Assembly (NCBI GenBank): GCA_037954665.1
Contig: JBBMOL010000058.1
Span: forward strand, 4,355,323-4,419,322
DNA from: Laguncularia racemosa
Taxonomy: Eukaryota; Streptophyta; Magnoliopsida; Myrtales; Combretaceae
Reading direction: 5' to 3'
Length of the DNA stretch: 64,000 bases
Position 1 is the first letter of the stretch, and each line of letters starts with the position of its first letter. Below, piece after piece: positions 33,009-43,686 of this stretch. Below the pieces are notes generated by a model that was given only the letters and a program-made list of their open reading frames with translations, was not told the DNA's origin and ran no database searches. Position numbers and translations under genes: made by a program.

Positions 33009-34285
33009 TCATACAACTTTTTTTTTTTTTATTAAGTTGTGCTGATTTGGTCCATCAATTTGGTTCCTTGAGTGCAATATGATTAATTTGCCACTCATAG
33101 CTTATGGAGACTATTTTGAAAGGGAGCAAGCTAATCATTCATGAAGAGCTCTCTTGGCTTGAAAGGGAGAAAAGAAAAAATCATTCATGGACCAAATTTA
33201 AGGAAAATAAATAAATAATGGTAAGATAAGATAACCTATTAATATGCAACACTCTGTCGTAAGTGGGAAACTTCGTTGATTTTTAGTGTTACCATCACTT
33301 GCTTCTGTAGATTAATTAATTAGAACAACATTGAGGTAAAGGGTATTATTAATATTAAGTGGTACAAGATGCATTTGCTCCATTTTCATGGCCCATTATT
33401 GAATACGAGTTCCAAGGACCTATTAGACTATCGCGCCTTAGATCATCAATGATTCCAGGCCGAACCGGTTGGACCTATTTAACACCATAGAAGCACTTTT
33501 TATATAGAAATAATTTATGAATTAAGAAGGGAAAAAAAAAGAAGAAGGAAAAATTATCATACGCACGTAAGAAAACGTGAAAGATACATTGTCATATATA
33601 CATTTTCATCTTTAATTACAACAACGTAATGTTTAGATTGTTAACAATAAAAAATAATTTATAAATGATCATACGTTTCATATGTGCATAAGAAAAGGTG
33701 AAAGATATATTGTTGACAAATAAAATTTGGCCTAAAATAATATAAATAAAATGAAAATTCTTAAGCAAATTCAATGTGCACAAATTAGTAGTTTTGGATG
33801 CCTCCAATTCAGCAAGCAGGTCCTTACAAAACATATTTTGTGGAATAAAAACTTTTGAAATCACGGCAGAATATCGTGCTTCTTTTATTTATTTATTTTT
33901 TCTTAATTTTTCTTTTGGTTTTCTTCTTCTCTCCCTCTCTTTGTGACATCATGGCATTAGGCAAACGTTGGAACCATTAAATCAATGAAACAAAAATGAC
34001 TGTAGAATAAGTTATAATCCATATTAGAAATGAATTTGGCCAAAAACAATATAAATTTACTAAAAAATTCAGGAAAGTTGGGCATACACAATTAGTTGTT
34101 TTAGACGCCTTCACATCAAGAAACGAAAGGTAAAGTCTACACTAACGTGTATGCATATACATGTGGAAATATTATTATGCAGTAAAGTGATAGTGATGCG
34201 TTATTTTCAAAGAGTTCGTCAAGAACATCATGTTTACTTATGCTAAGAGCATTAAATAATTTTAATTTATCGAATTCAAACAATT
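33009..34285. other. AT-rich spacer between LINE-B and LINE-C
   Basis: No gene supported. Two imperfect copies of ACGTAAGAAAACGTGAAAGATACATTG-like sequence lie near 33565 and 33690. The rest is A/T-rich with no recognised element. Confidence 0.5.
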
Positions 34286-34301
34286 AATCCACAAGATTGA
34301 A
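34286..34301. repeat. Target-site duplication of LINE-C, left copy
   Basis: AATCCACAAGATTGAA at 34286-34301 matches AATCCAAAAGATTGAA at 54399-54414, directly after the poly(A) run (15 of 16; the first two A residues could belong to the tail). Confidence 0.8.
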
Positions 34302-34403
34302 AATACGGGATGGAGAGGTGAGTGCGTTAGTATAGACTTCACCTTTCAAATAAAGGGGAGTGTTGTACTGTGAGATGAGGGAAATAGGGAAGAAAGGAAT
34401 GTA

Positions 34404-34493
34404 TGGCCTTATGATATGGATGGAGAGGTGAGTATAAGTACAGCCTATGAACTTTTGTGGAAGGAGGAGCAAGGTATGGATATGGATGAGAGA
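34404..34493 (+). pseudogene. LINE-C pre-zf-RVT segment
   Basis: The plus strand reads WPYDMDGEVSISTAYELLW, matching the W-x-x-x-x-x-G-x-(F/Y)-(S/T)-V-K-S-A-Y block that precedes zf-RVT in plant LINEs. The frame stops at the Element VI insertion and continues at 52276. Confidence 0.78.
34489..34493. repeat. Target-site duplication of Element VI, left copy
   Basis: AGAGA here and AGAAA at 52271-52275, 4 of 5 identical. Confidence 0.65.
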
Positions 34494-35286
34494 TGGGGAT
34501 CATGGATATATGTGTAAAAGTTTACGTCAACGTTATCGGTCTATATGGCAGGAAGATTTTTATATTTAGTTATTTTATTTGGATTATTAGATTTAATTAT
34601 ATTATTATCTTTTATTTTATAAAAATATTTTAATTCTCTTTATAGCTACTTATTAGCCATTAAATTATCTTTGAATCATAGAGTTTATATTTATTTTTTT
34701 TATATAAATAATTTCTTTTATTAGGGTTATAAACAAGATTGATAGAATATTATTAAATTGAATTATTTTCTTCAAAATTAGAGTGATTTTTTCTTATTCT
34801 TTGGTGGCGTGAGGCTATCATAAAATTCATTGGTGGTATGAGGCCATTAACAATCTTTCCTTCTATTGATTAATTCATTATCTAATATTTTATTTTTCTT
34901 CGTTTGCCTTGATTACAAGATTCAACAACCAAGTTTCATCATCATTTCCAACAATATCAAGGATGTGTAGGGATTGTTAATTGCAATTGTAGTGGCTTTT
35001 AAAATAACGTTGAAGAAATATTGGTTTTTGGAGATTAAATTGGGCCAATTGTTCATCACAAGGTGTTGGAGTCAACAATTTGAAAATTCCAAATACATGT
35101 GGTTCTTTGGAAAATTCAACAAGAAGTTTGATAATGTTTTTTTTGATCCTTTATCATTACTTGTGATGAATTTTCTTGGCATTTTTTATTATAGTTCTTG
35201 TTTAATTTGATTTTCTTATTTAATTTCTGTATCCTTGTACATTGTTTTTATATCTTTAATTACTTTCGCTTCCTTATCCTGCATCA
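34494..35286 (+). repeat. Element VI 5' LTR
   Basis: About 793 bp, starting TGGGGATCATGG (the 3' LTR has TGATGGGATCATAG, so a small indel affects the start) and ending CCTGCATCA. It contains TTATATAAATAA near 34699-34712, a candidate TATA box. Confidence 0.88.
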
Positions 35287-35291
35287 GTTTT

Positions 35292-35303
35292 TGGTATTGG
35301 AGC
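35292..35303 (+). other. Element VI primer-binding site
   Basis: TGGTATTGGAGC, two mismatches from the initiator-Met site, five bases after the LTR. Confidence 0.75.
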
Positions 35304-35403
35304 CTAGATTAGAGTTCTCTTTTTTTTTTTTTTTTACATTTCTTTTTTTTTTCATACAAAAGAAAAAAAAAGGTCTAATATCAGAAAGACCCATAGTGGT
35401 ATA

Positions 35404-36560
35404 ACTTTCAGAGAGGTCTCACCTACGGAAAATAATATTACTGAACTATTGAATCAATTAATATCTAAGATGGATGAACTTACAACTACCATAGGTATAA
35501 TGCATCACTAATTAGAAACCCTTTCAGGTCGCATAGATATCTTAGAAGTTGTTAGATTACTTGTTAGTTAGGATGAGGATGAAGAAACTGTAAATCAAGC
35601 CCCAAATAGGAATTTTGACTTAAAGCATGACCTACCCCCCTAAACGACACCATCAAAAGAATCCTAGAGTTCAAAACATTCATAGAGTTGAGCTAGTGCG
35701 TCATAACATGCCACATGAATTTCTAGGAAGATGACAATTTAGAACCTAACTTTGAAAATCTACACCATGACAATCGTGTTGATGACTTCACTAGGTATAT
35801 TAAGTAGATCTACCCACATTCAATGGGAGTCTTGACCTAATTGTCTTAATAGATTAGATAATTGACATGGAACAATACTTTGATTCTTATAGGATGTTTG
35901 AGAATTGTAGAGTGCATTTTGCTAAGACGCTATTAATTGGTTAAACCAAACTATATTGAGCTAATGTAGAATGATAGCTTTTGTGATTAGGACAAACACC
36001 TATAGAGCATTGGGTAGAGATGAAAATCAAACTGAAGGAAAAATATATCCCTTTATCTTATCAGGATAAGCTCTACCAACAAACAATATAGCAACCTTAG
36101 GCAGGGAACCGTGATGGTTGAGAAATACATGGCTAAGTTTGATGAGCTCTTGAATAGGTGTGATGAGCTAGAGTTAACTTGAATTGACACTTTCTAGGTT
36201 TAGGAATGGGTTATGCTCTAACATTAAGGAGGAGCTTCAACCTTGTTATGATGAGACCTTAGAACATGCCTTCCAACAAGCCTTAGAGATCAAAAATTGG
36301 TTGAAACCATAGAGAAGGTTTTTTTTTTTTTTTTTTCTCAAGTTAGAGAGCAAGTCTTTAGGAGTACCAGTTTTGGTTGAAACTGCTAGGAATGCCCCTA
36401 TAGCACCTAGGTCTAGTAATCCTACTATGACTCTGGATAAAAACATCAAAGGTAAAAACATAGCTATAGAGAGTTCAAAGGTTAGCTTAAGTCAAAAGTA
36501 TTATGAGTGTCATAGTTTTGGTCACTTTGCCTACAATGCTCGGTTTGGAACCTTTATGTA
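35404..36560 (+). pseudogene. Element VI gag
   Basis: Early sequence reads KMDELTTTIGIMHH and LSGRIDILEVV, a coiled-coil-like gag N-terminus. The middle has MEQYFDSYRMFENCRVHFAKTLLIG-like capsid sequence across frames. At 36498-36540 lies YYECHSFGHFAYN, a zinc knuckle in which the first Cys is Tyr and the last is Asn, so it is non-functional. A long poly-T tract at 36318-36341 has been inserted or expanded in the middle. Many stops. Confidence 0.75.
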
Positions 36561-36729
36561 AGAGAGGGAAAACCATTAGAGAGTGAGGATTGTGAGGAGT
36601 TAGATCATATTCTAGAAGAGGGTGTTAGTGATGAGTATAACATGGGATTGACTTTTGATGAGGGCAATTTGAATGTTGTTAAGTGTCTCATCACCCAGCT
36701 TATAGAGGAGGAGACAAACTAGCATATTA

Positions 36730-37350
36730 CGTACACGAAGTGTAATGGTCACAATTGTAAAGTAATCATTGATGGGGGTAGCAGTATGAATGTAGTTTCA
36801 TAGGTTACTATGTCTAAGTTAGGTCTTAAACTAGAATCACACCCTAATCCTTTTAAGGTAGCTTAGGTAAACAAGATTACCTTATCTATCACTTAGAGAT
36901 GTCTAGTTTCCTTACAGCTTGTTATGTATACAGATAAGATTTGGTGTGATGTCGTGCCTATGGATATTACTCATGTCCTTTTAGGGAGACCTTGGTTGTA
37001 TGACCTAGATGTGGTTTATTATGGTAGGACTAGCACATGTGTATTCTTGTACGATGGTAGAAAATTAAGCTTAGTCCTTCTTTGCCAAAAGAACTTAAGG
37101 TCAATACCAATAAAGGGTCAGTCAATGCCATAGATTCCAAGAAACCTTTCCATGTTTTGAGTGCAAGAGAATTTGAGCTTGGGTCTAAAGAAAGCACTTT
37201 ATATGCTTTAGTGGTTAAGAAAGTCGAGGAGTGTAATCCTAAGCTAGAGTTAGACATACTTATAGAGGTGAAACCTTTAATTGAGGAGTTTAAAGACTTT
37301 ACACCAGATGAGCTTCCAAATAGGTTACCATACGTGACATACAACACGTT
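36730..37350 (+). pseudogene. Element VI aspartic protease
   Basis: Near 36755 the strand reads CKVIIDGGSSMNVV with the catalytic D-G-G, then KLGLKLESHPNPFKV, and WCDVVPMDITHVLLGRPWLYD at 36945-37005. Stops (TAG) interrupt at 36800 and 36865. The 37082-37354 segment is the linker to RT, ending LPNRLPYVTYNTL. Confidence 0.85.
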
Positions 37351-37459
37351 ATAGATTTAGTTCCCGGATTAGCCTTGTTTAACCTATCTCATTATAGGAT
37401 GAATCCTAGAGAGCAGGTAAAGTTAAAAAGGTAAGTAGATGGTTTATTTTAGAAAGGTT

Positions 37460-38600
37460 TTATTAGGGAGAGTCTTAATCCATGTGTTGTGCCTACACTC
37501 TCTACTCCTAAGAAAGATGGAAGTTGGTGAATGTGTGTAGACTTACGGGCTATCAACAAGATCACCATTGAGTATAGGTTCCCAATCCCTAGGTTAGATG
37601 ACATGCTAGATTTACTTTCAGGGTCTAAGTGGTTTTTCAAGATTGACCTTAGAGGTGGATACCACCAGATTTAGATTGGACTAGGGGATGAGTGGAAAAC
37701 AACCTTTAAGATAGAAGAGGGTCTGTATGAGTGGTTAGTTATGCCATTTGGCTTGATTAATACACTATCAACTTTCATGAGAGTAATGACATAAGTGTTA
37801 AGATTGTTCATAGGAAAGTTTATTGTGGTGTATTTTGATGATATCCTAGTTTATAGTCACACCTAAGAAGAGCATTTGTTGCACCTAAGAAAATTATTTG
37901 AGACACTTAAGCATGGGGAATTGTATGTGAACTTGAAAAAGTATGTCTTTTTGACAACTCAGGTAATTTTCCTTGGCTTTGTTGTGTCAACAGAAGGATT
38001 GAGAGCAGACCTTGAGAAAATTAAGGCAATGGTTAAGTGGCCTAAACTAAAGAGCTTTCATGATGTTAGGAGTTTTAATGGTCTTGCCACTTTTTATAGG
38101 AGATTCATTAAAGGCTTTAGTACTATTATGGCTCTAATCACAAACTGCATTAAGATAAGGGAATTTAGTTGGACCAAAAGTGCATCTAAAGCATTCATGG
38201 AAATTAAGAAGAAGATGACTGAATCACCTATGCTTAGGTTACTTGATTTATCTAAAGTGTTTGAGGTTGCTTGTGATGCATTTAGCATAGGAATAGGTGG
38301 AGTACTTAGTCAAGAGGGACACACTATAGCTTTCTTTAGTGAGAAACTGAATGAAGCAAAACAAAGGTACTCAACTTAAGATAAAGAATTTTATGCAATG
38401 GTGCAAGCTTTAAAACATTGGAAACATTATTTATTACCCAGTGAATTTGTGTTGTATAGTGATCACTAGCCTCTTAAGTATCTTAATTCACAAAAGAAAC
38501 TTGGAGCTAGACATGCCGAGTGGATTCAATTTTTGTAGGAGTATTAATTGGTCTTGAAAAATAAAGTAGGAGTTGAGAATAAAGCTGTTGATGCTCTAAG
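37460..38600 (+). pseudogene. Element VI reverse transcriptase and RNase H
   Basis: The RT runs from the VPTLSTPKKDGSW block through FFKIDLRGGYHQI and VMPFGL to VVYFDDILVY (37830), with the catalytic FDD intact. The 37876-38379 segment continues LGFVVSTEGLRAD, KSFHDVRSFNGLATFYRRFI, and the RNase H start FEVACDAFSIGIGGVLSQ with its first Asp. After a TAA at 38377 the family pattern resumes: DKEFYAMVQALKHWKHYLL and VLYSD. About eight in-frame stops are present, so no product is expected. Confidence 0.92.
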
Positions 38601-39346
38601 TCACATGCACCTACTGGTAAGAACTTTAACTATTGAGGTTGTTGGTTTTGAAAAGTTAAGAGAGCAATATGCGGCTTGTCTTGATTTAAGAGAGATCCAT
38701 GCATCGTTGTTTGGTGGTCAGTTAGGACTTTATGTTAATTATGTCCTTAAGGATGGCTACTTGTTTAGAGGTGATAGATTATGCATTTTGAAAACTTCTT
38801 TGAGGGGCTTTTTTATTTGGGTACATGTTGGAGGTGCCATTGGTCACTATAAGAGAGATAAAACCTTACTTGTGGTTGAGGATAGATTTTATTGGCTTAG
38901 CATTAAGAGGGATATGGCTAGGGTTGTGAGGCAGTGTCGTACTTCTCAATGTTTCAACCATAGGAAACGAAATATAGGTCTTCATATACCTTTGCTTGTT
39001 CCACATTCACCTTGGTAGGATATTAGCATGGACTTTGCATTAGGTTTACCTATGACTCCTAGGAAACATGATTTAATCTTTGTGGTAGTAGACCATTTTT
39101 CGAAGATGGCACATTTTATATCATGCAGCAAAATTACAGATACCTCTCATTTAGCCAAATTGTTTTTGAGTGCGGTTGTTAGGTTATTAGTGATGGTAGA
39201 TATTTTCTTATTAAATGGGTAGATCGTCCACTTTCAGATGCTACATGGATTACCAAGTCAAAGCTTTGGAGACTTAATCGAGATCTTTATGAGCAATACA
39301 TTAGTTTTAATTAACTAGAGGTGAATCTTCCTAAGCTAGGGAGAGA
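38601..39346 (+). pseudogene. Element VI integrase fused by deletion to a chromodomain
   Basis: An integrase zinc region (GHYKRDKTL ... RQCRTSQC, with the second Cys of C-x2-C changed to Ser) precedes ISMDFALGLP and FVVVDHFSKMAHFI, which hold the first catalytic region. The core then stops near LAKLFLSAVVRL. About 10 codons later another frame reads FLIKWVDRPLSDATWI, a chromodomain. The last two-thirds of the integrase, including the later Asp and Glu, is missing, so an internal deletion joined the two domains. The tail ends NLPKLGRDDGI at the LTR. Confidence 0.85.
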
Positions 39347-39949
39347 TGATGGGATCATAGATACATGTGTAGAAGCTCACTCAGCATTATCGACCCGTAT
39401 AACATAAAGATTTTTATATTAAGTTATTTTATTTAGATTATTAGATTTAGTTATATTATTATTTTTTGTTTTATGAAAATATTTTAGTTTCCTTTATAGC
39501 TATTTGTTAGCCGTTAGATTGTCTTTAGATCGTAGGGTCCATATTTGTCCTTTTCTTTATATAAAGTCTCTTTTATTAGGGTTTTAAACAAGATTGATAT
39601 AACATTATTGAATTGAATTTTTTTTCAAGATTAGAGCGATTCCATCTTATTTTTTAGTAGTGTGAGGCCATCATAAAATTTATTGGTGGTGTGAGGCTAT
39701 CAACAATCTTTCCTTCTATTGATTAATTCATATTCTAATATTTTATTTTTCTTCGTTTGCCTTGATTAGAAGAATCATTTCATCATCATCTCTAACAATA
39801 TCAAGGATGTGCAGGGATTGTTAATTGCAATTGTAGTGGATTTTAAAATAACATTGAAGGAATATTGATTTTTGGAGATTAAATTGGGTTAATTGTTCAT
39901 CATAAGGCATTGGAGTCAACAATTTGAAAATTTCAAATATGTAAGGTTC
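39347..39949 (+). repeat. Element VI 3' LTR, left part
   Basis: TGATGGGATCATAG onwards, matching 34494 onward. Broken at 39949 by Element III. The remaining part is 52088-52270 (after the repeated GGTTC). Confidence 0.88.
39945..39949. repeat. Target-site duplication of Element III, left copy
   Basis: GGTTC at 39945-39949 equals GGTTC at 52083-52087. Confidence 0.92.
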
Positions 39950-40493
39950 TGTAACAGGGATTAATACAGGAAAGCAATTCGTATGCAAATTAGCTTGTGT
40001 TTAATTAGAATTCGAAAAAATATGCAATTTCATTCATAGTTCTTCCTTTCTTACAAGAGTAATATTTTATAGGATTCTGGTTGTTAGAATAGTCTAATAA
40101 CCCATGAGAGTGGTTAGCATAACTCTAGAACCTACTCTAGTAGATGGGCTCAAGTTGGCCCTTATTTATATCACTGGCTTCCGTATATAGGCCTTCAACC
40201 AGCCTATATCCATCACCATTTATAATTCGGCCTGACCCAGACAGAGCCCACACCACGCACCCCCACCCGGCCTGGTAGCACCCTCACACACACACACACT
40301 TCTCGCAAATTAGAACAAACAGGTCCACACACGCACACTCCCACCAGATTAGGCAACACCCTCACACACACACGCATTCTCTCAACTCAAAACAGACCAC
40401 AGTTCACTTTACTCTTCACTTTCCCAATCCATCCCATCCGTAATCCCTCTCGAACCTTCTCCAGGAAACCCTAGTTCACTCTCCCTCATCACA
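39950..40493 (-). repeat. Element III 3' LTR
   Basis: 544 bp, TGTAACAGGG...CTCATCACA on the plus strand. It contains CA-rich stretches (40280-40375). On the minus strand the U3 start overlaps the end of the chromodomain frame. The adjacent purine tract complement is GTCCCTTCG at 40494-40502. Confidence 0.93.
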
Positions 40494-40660
40494 GTCCCTT
40501 CGTTTGAAATTTCCCTTGTCCACAAGGGTACATGAGGAAACCTGAGCTTCAGATCTACTAGGAATTCCCACGTTGCATCCGAAAGCGGTCGATCTTTCCA
40601 CAGGGTAAGTCTCATGGTGTTTGCTTGGTTTCCCCTTTTGATCATTTTTCTTTCCAAGAT
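40494..40660 (-). pseudogene. Element III chromodomain
   Basis: The minus frame reads MIKRGNQANTMRLTLWKDRPLSDATWEF then LKLRFPHV, a plant chromovirus chromodomain with the W-x-x-x-P-x-x-x-A-T-W-E signature. It is in a different frame from the integrase C-terminus, so a frameshift separates them. Chromodomains of this type target integration to particular chromatin. The frame runs on into the LTR to 40409. Confidence 0.85.
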
Positions 40661-41800
40661 TCAAAGGGGTTCTAACTCTTCTTCTTCCCTTGTGACAGGT
40701 AGCGATGGCAAGCAGTCCTTTCTCTGGCCATGGAAGAGCTTGAGTTGCAAGACATGGAAGGTGGGGTAGATATTTGCCTCACTTAGAAGATCTAAATGGT
40801 AAGCCACTTTACCGATCTTGTCTATTACCTTGTATGGTCTGTAGAACTTGGGTGATAGCTTCTGATTAGGTATCTTTCTTACACTTATCTGTTTATAGGG
40901 TTGTAATTTTAATAATACCCAATCCCCTATGTTGAACTCCCTTTTGGTCCTCTTCCTGTCAGCCTGTTGCTTCATCCGGTTTTGAGCTCTTGTTAGGTGG
41001 AACTTCAATATGCGTATAGTGTCTTCCTTTCCAGTTAGCATACTATTAACAGTGGCATTTCTAGAATCCTTAGGAATGTAAGGGAGATGTAGTGGAGGTA
41101 GATATCCATATAGGATCTCAAAGGGTGTCTTCTTAGCACTAACATGGTAGTTAGTGTTGTACCAGAATTCAGCTAAGGACAGGTACTGTCCCCATTTCTT
41201 AGGTTGTCACTTGTCATGCATCTCAAGTAGGTCTCCAAGCACCTATTAACTCTTTCTGTCTGGCCATCCGTTTGAGGATGATATGCTGTTGACAAATTCA
41301 GCTCAACTCCTTGCAACCTAAAGAATTCCTTCCAAAATTGACTAACAAACACGAGATCCATGTCACTAGTGATGCTTTCGGGCATTCCATGCAATTTGTA
41401 CACATAATCTAGATATAATTGTGCCACTTGTGGAGCTGAGTAAGGATGTGGAAGGGACATGAAATGGGCATACTTGCTCAGGCGGTCCACTATCACCATG
41501 ATCACCTCTTGTCCATTAGACTTAGGCAGTCCCTCAATGAAGTCCATGGTTACCTTCGCCTAACAAGTATTTGGTATTGGCAGTGGTTGTAACAGTCCTG
41601 GTAGAGCCACGTGTTCAAACTTGTGTCTTTGGCAAACCTCGCACTCCCTTACATATTGCCTCACATCACGCTCTAACTTGGGCTAATAGAAGATATAATT
41701 TATCTTCTTGTAGATAGTATGAGCCCCTAAGTGTCCTCCTAATACTCCATCATGGTACATCTTTAGTAGTTTCCTTCTAAGTTCCACAGATGGCCCCACT
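40661..41800 (-). pseudogene. Element III integrase
   Basis: Zinc region near 41740-41650: YHDGVLGGHLG and CEVCQRHK (H-x-H, C-x2-C). Core 41547-41173: MDFIEGLPKS (Asp), ITSDMDLVFVSQFW (Asp), HPQTDGQTERVNRC (Glu), so the DDE triad is complete. C-terminal part 41041-40661: RTKREFNIGDWVLLKLQPY and KLSPKFYRPYKV, the gypsy GPY/F region. Stops lie before the core and between core and C-terminus. The enzyme inserts the element DNA. Confidence 0.92.
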
Positions 41801-42194
41801 ACACACTTGCCCTTCCTTCTTAACAGCCCTTAATCCAAGGTGAAATGCCTGCACTCTTCTCCCTTCCTAAGGCGATCCGGTGTATTTTGATAACCCCCCA
41901 GGGAGATACCAACTATTCCTTAGTTCCTTGACCAATTCTGGGGTGGTGGCAGTGACTGCCATCGCATTTAGCTCCAACTGTCCCATTCTGGACAAGGCGT
42001 CAGTCGCTTGATTAGCTTTACCACTTTTATACCTTATCTCATAATCAATGCCCAACAGCTTGGTTAGCCATTTGTGTTGGCTAGAAGTAACCAACCTTTG
42101 CTCCAGCAGGTGCTTCAAACTTTGATGATTCGTTTTGATGACAAAGTGTTTTCCCATTAAGTAGTGTCTCCACCTCTCAATTGCATAAACTAGG
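41801..42194 (-). pseudogene. Element III RNase H, C-terminal part
   Basis: The minus frame opens at the Element IV junction and reads GKHFVIKTNHQSLKHLLEQ, SSQHKWLTKLLGIDYEIRYK and NQATDALSRM, the second half of gypsy RNase H. In the family H-F-x-x-x-T-D-H, Asp is Asn here (TNH). The N-terminal half lies at 48688-48820 on the far side of Element IV. Confidence 0.9.
42190..42194. repeat. Target-site duplication of Element IV, left copy
   Basis: CTAGG at 42190-42194 equals CTAGG at 48684-48688. Confidence 0.93.
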
Positions 42195-42354
42195 TGATGG
42201 GAAAATTTCTGACATTGTCAACCTTTTCAGAACCCAATTTGGATGATGATCCAAATTGCTCATATTTACCTTATGTCTTTATTTCTAATAAAATTTGAGA
42301 ATAATCTTACAGGTACAATGATAATTCTCCATGGGATGCCAATATGTCCTACAA
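42195..42354 (+). repeat. Element IV 5' LTR, truncated
   Basis: Matches 47676-47835 at 154 of 160 positions, then breaks at CTACAA into Element V sequence. Confidence 0.93.
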
Positions 42355-42399
42355 ATGTGATCTCCCTCCATCAATGATCAAACTACAAATGTGATCTCC
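42349..42399. other. Templated-filler deletion junction between Elements IV and V
   Basis: The 17-mer CTACAAATGTGATCTCC occurs at 42349-42365 and again at 42383-42399. The second copy is native Element V protease sequence. The first bridges the IV LTR (which ends CTACAA) and V. CTACAA is shared microhomology, so the end of the IV LTR appears to have annealed to V, copied 11 bases and rejoined at CTCC. Confidence 0.8.
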
Positions 42400-42792
42400 T
42401 AGATAACATCTAGTATAGAATATATTCTCTCTTTGCACCTCCTCTTCTTCCTTCACCTGCACACTCAACGCTCGCTTCACTACTGCCACTAGCCTTCCCA
42501 TTGCAGGCTCCTCATCATCACTAGCATCCTCTAATGGAGGCATATCATCTTCTTCACTATCCCCCTCAGTCTCATACTCTCCATCATCACGCAAAATCAT
42601 CACACGCCCATTTGGACATTGACTAGCAATATGGCCTCTACCTTGGCATTTAAAACATCTAATGTCACGATTTCTAGAAGTAGAAGAATTAGGGTTACCT
42701 TGGTTACCAGGAGTAGAACCCGCTTGCCTCAGCTCCCCTTTTGGTTTGGTGGGTAAAGGCTTTTCTTCTTTCTTCCATTGGTTGGTCTTCTA
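42366..42792 (-). pseudogene. Element V zinc knuckle and protease start
   Basis: Minus strand at 42660-42600 reads CFKCQGRGHIASQC, a perfect C-x2-C-x4-H-x4-C knuckle. An acidic linker (EGDSEEDDMPPLEDASDDEE) follows, then VQRENIFYTRCYLGDHICSLIIDGG, the start of the gypsy protease. The frame is cut after IIDGG by the deletion junction, losing the rest of the catalytic motif. Confidence 0.88.
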
Positions 42793-43686
42793 AGTGGATG
42801 AACCATTACCCTGTTGAAATCGTGCATTACGACTACCTCTCCTCTTGTGCTGGTTCTCAAACTTTATAGCCATGTGAACCATATCCTCCAATTCTACATA
42901 ATGCTGCAATTCAACCACATTTTGGATTTCTCTATTCAACCCAGCAAGAAACCTAGCCATTGTAGCCTCTTTATCCTCCTCTACATTCGCCCTAATCATA
43001 GTGACTTCCATCTCCTTGAAATACTCATCTACACTTCGGCTTCCCTGCCTCAGAGTTTGCAACTTGTTGTGCAATTCACGATAGTAATACGCAGGCACAA
43101 ACCGCTTCTTCATCACTCTTTTCATCTCTTCCCAAGACTCAATAGGTGGCTCGCCACTCCTTCTCCTATTCAATATTAATTGATCCCACCACACTATAGC
43201 ATAATCCGAAAATTCAATGGCAGCAAGTTTTACCTTCTTTCTCCCATTATAGTTGTGACAATCAAATACCATCTCTACCTTCTTCTCCCACTCTAAGTAC
43301 GCCTCGGGATCATTCTTCCCTTGGAAAGGAGGAATCTTCATCTTTATGCTACTTAATTGATCACCCTCTCTATTCCTATCTCCTCTATCTTCCCAATCCC
43401 TAGTTCCTCTATTTCGACCACTATATCCTCTATAACTCCCGACAGAAGGCTCATCAAAGTCATCATCCGACATTTCATCTCCACCCCTCGATATTCTCCT
43501 AGAATGACTCTCCCTCTTATGCCCTTGGAATACGTTTGTGGATTGCTCTAGTCTTTGCTCTACCGTCTCATGAATTTGTTCCATTCCCTCTTGGAACATC
43601 CTCTTCATTTCTCCCCTCAACGCCTCAATTACTAACCTAGCATCAAACCTTCCCCTCTCACCTTCAGGAGAATGTTGTCTCGACAT
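42790..43686 (-). CDS. Element V gag (uninterrupted frame)
   Basis: I place the start at the internal ATG 43684-43686 (MSRQHSPEG), not at the GTG further upstream, because a strong splice-acceptor-like block ends just before it. The 298 codons include a predicted coiled coil (IEALRGEMKRMFQEGMEQI), an Arg/Gly-rich linker, and the retrotransposon gag domain: DPEAYLEWEKKVEMVF, IVWWDQLILNRR, KKRFVPAYYYRELH, LQTLRQGSRSVDEYFKEME, RFLAGLNREIQ. Closed by TAG at 42790-42792 where Gln is likely, before the zinc knuckle. Gag builds the particle. The clean length suggests V is relatively young. Confidence 0.85.
   Translation of the reverse strand: MSRQHSPEGERGRFDARLVIEALRGEMKRMFQEGMEQIHETVEQRLEQSTNVFQGHKRESHSRRISRGGDEMSDDDFDEPSVGSYRGYSGRNRGTRDWEDRGDRNREGDQLSSIKMKIPPFQGKNDPEAYLEWEKKVEMVFDCHNYNGRKKVKLAAIEFSDYAIVWWDQLILNRRRSGEPPIESWEEMKRVMKKRFVPAYYYRELHNKLQTLRQGSRSVDEYFKEMEVTMIRANVEEDKEATMARFLAGLNREIQNVVELQHYVELEDMVHMAIKFENQHKRRGSRNARFQQGNGSST

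Noticed and set aside
40260..40390. CA repeats as a functional microsatellite
   Set aside because: They are part of the Element III LTR and are present in both LTRs with ordinary substitutions.
42814..43551. Plus-strand frames at 42814-43179 and 43357-43551
   Set aside because: Antisense shadows of the Element V gag.
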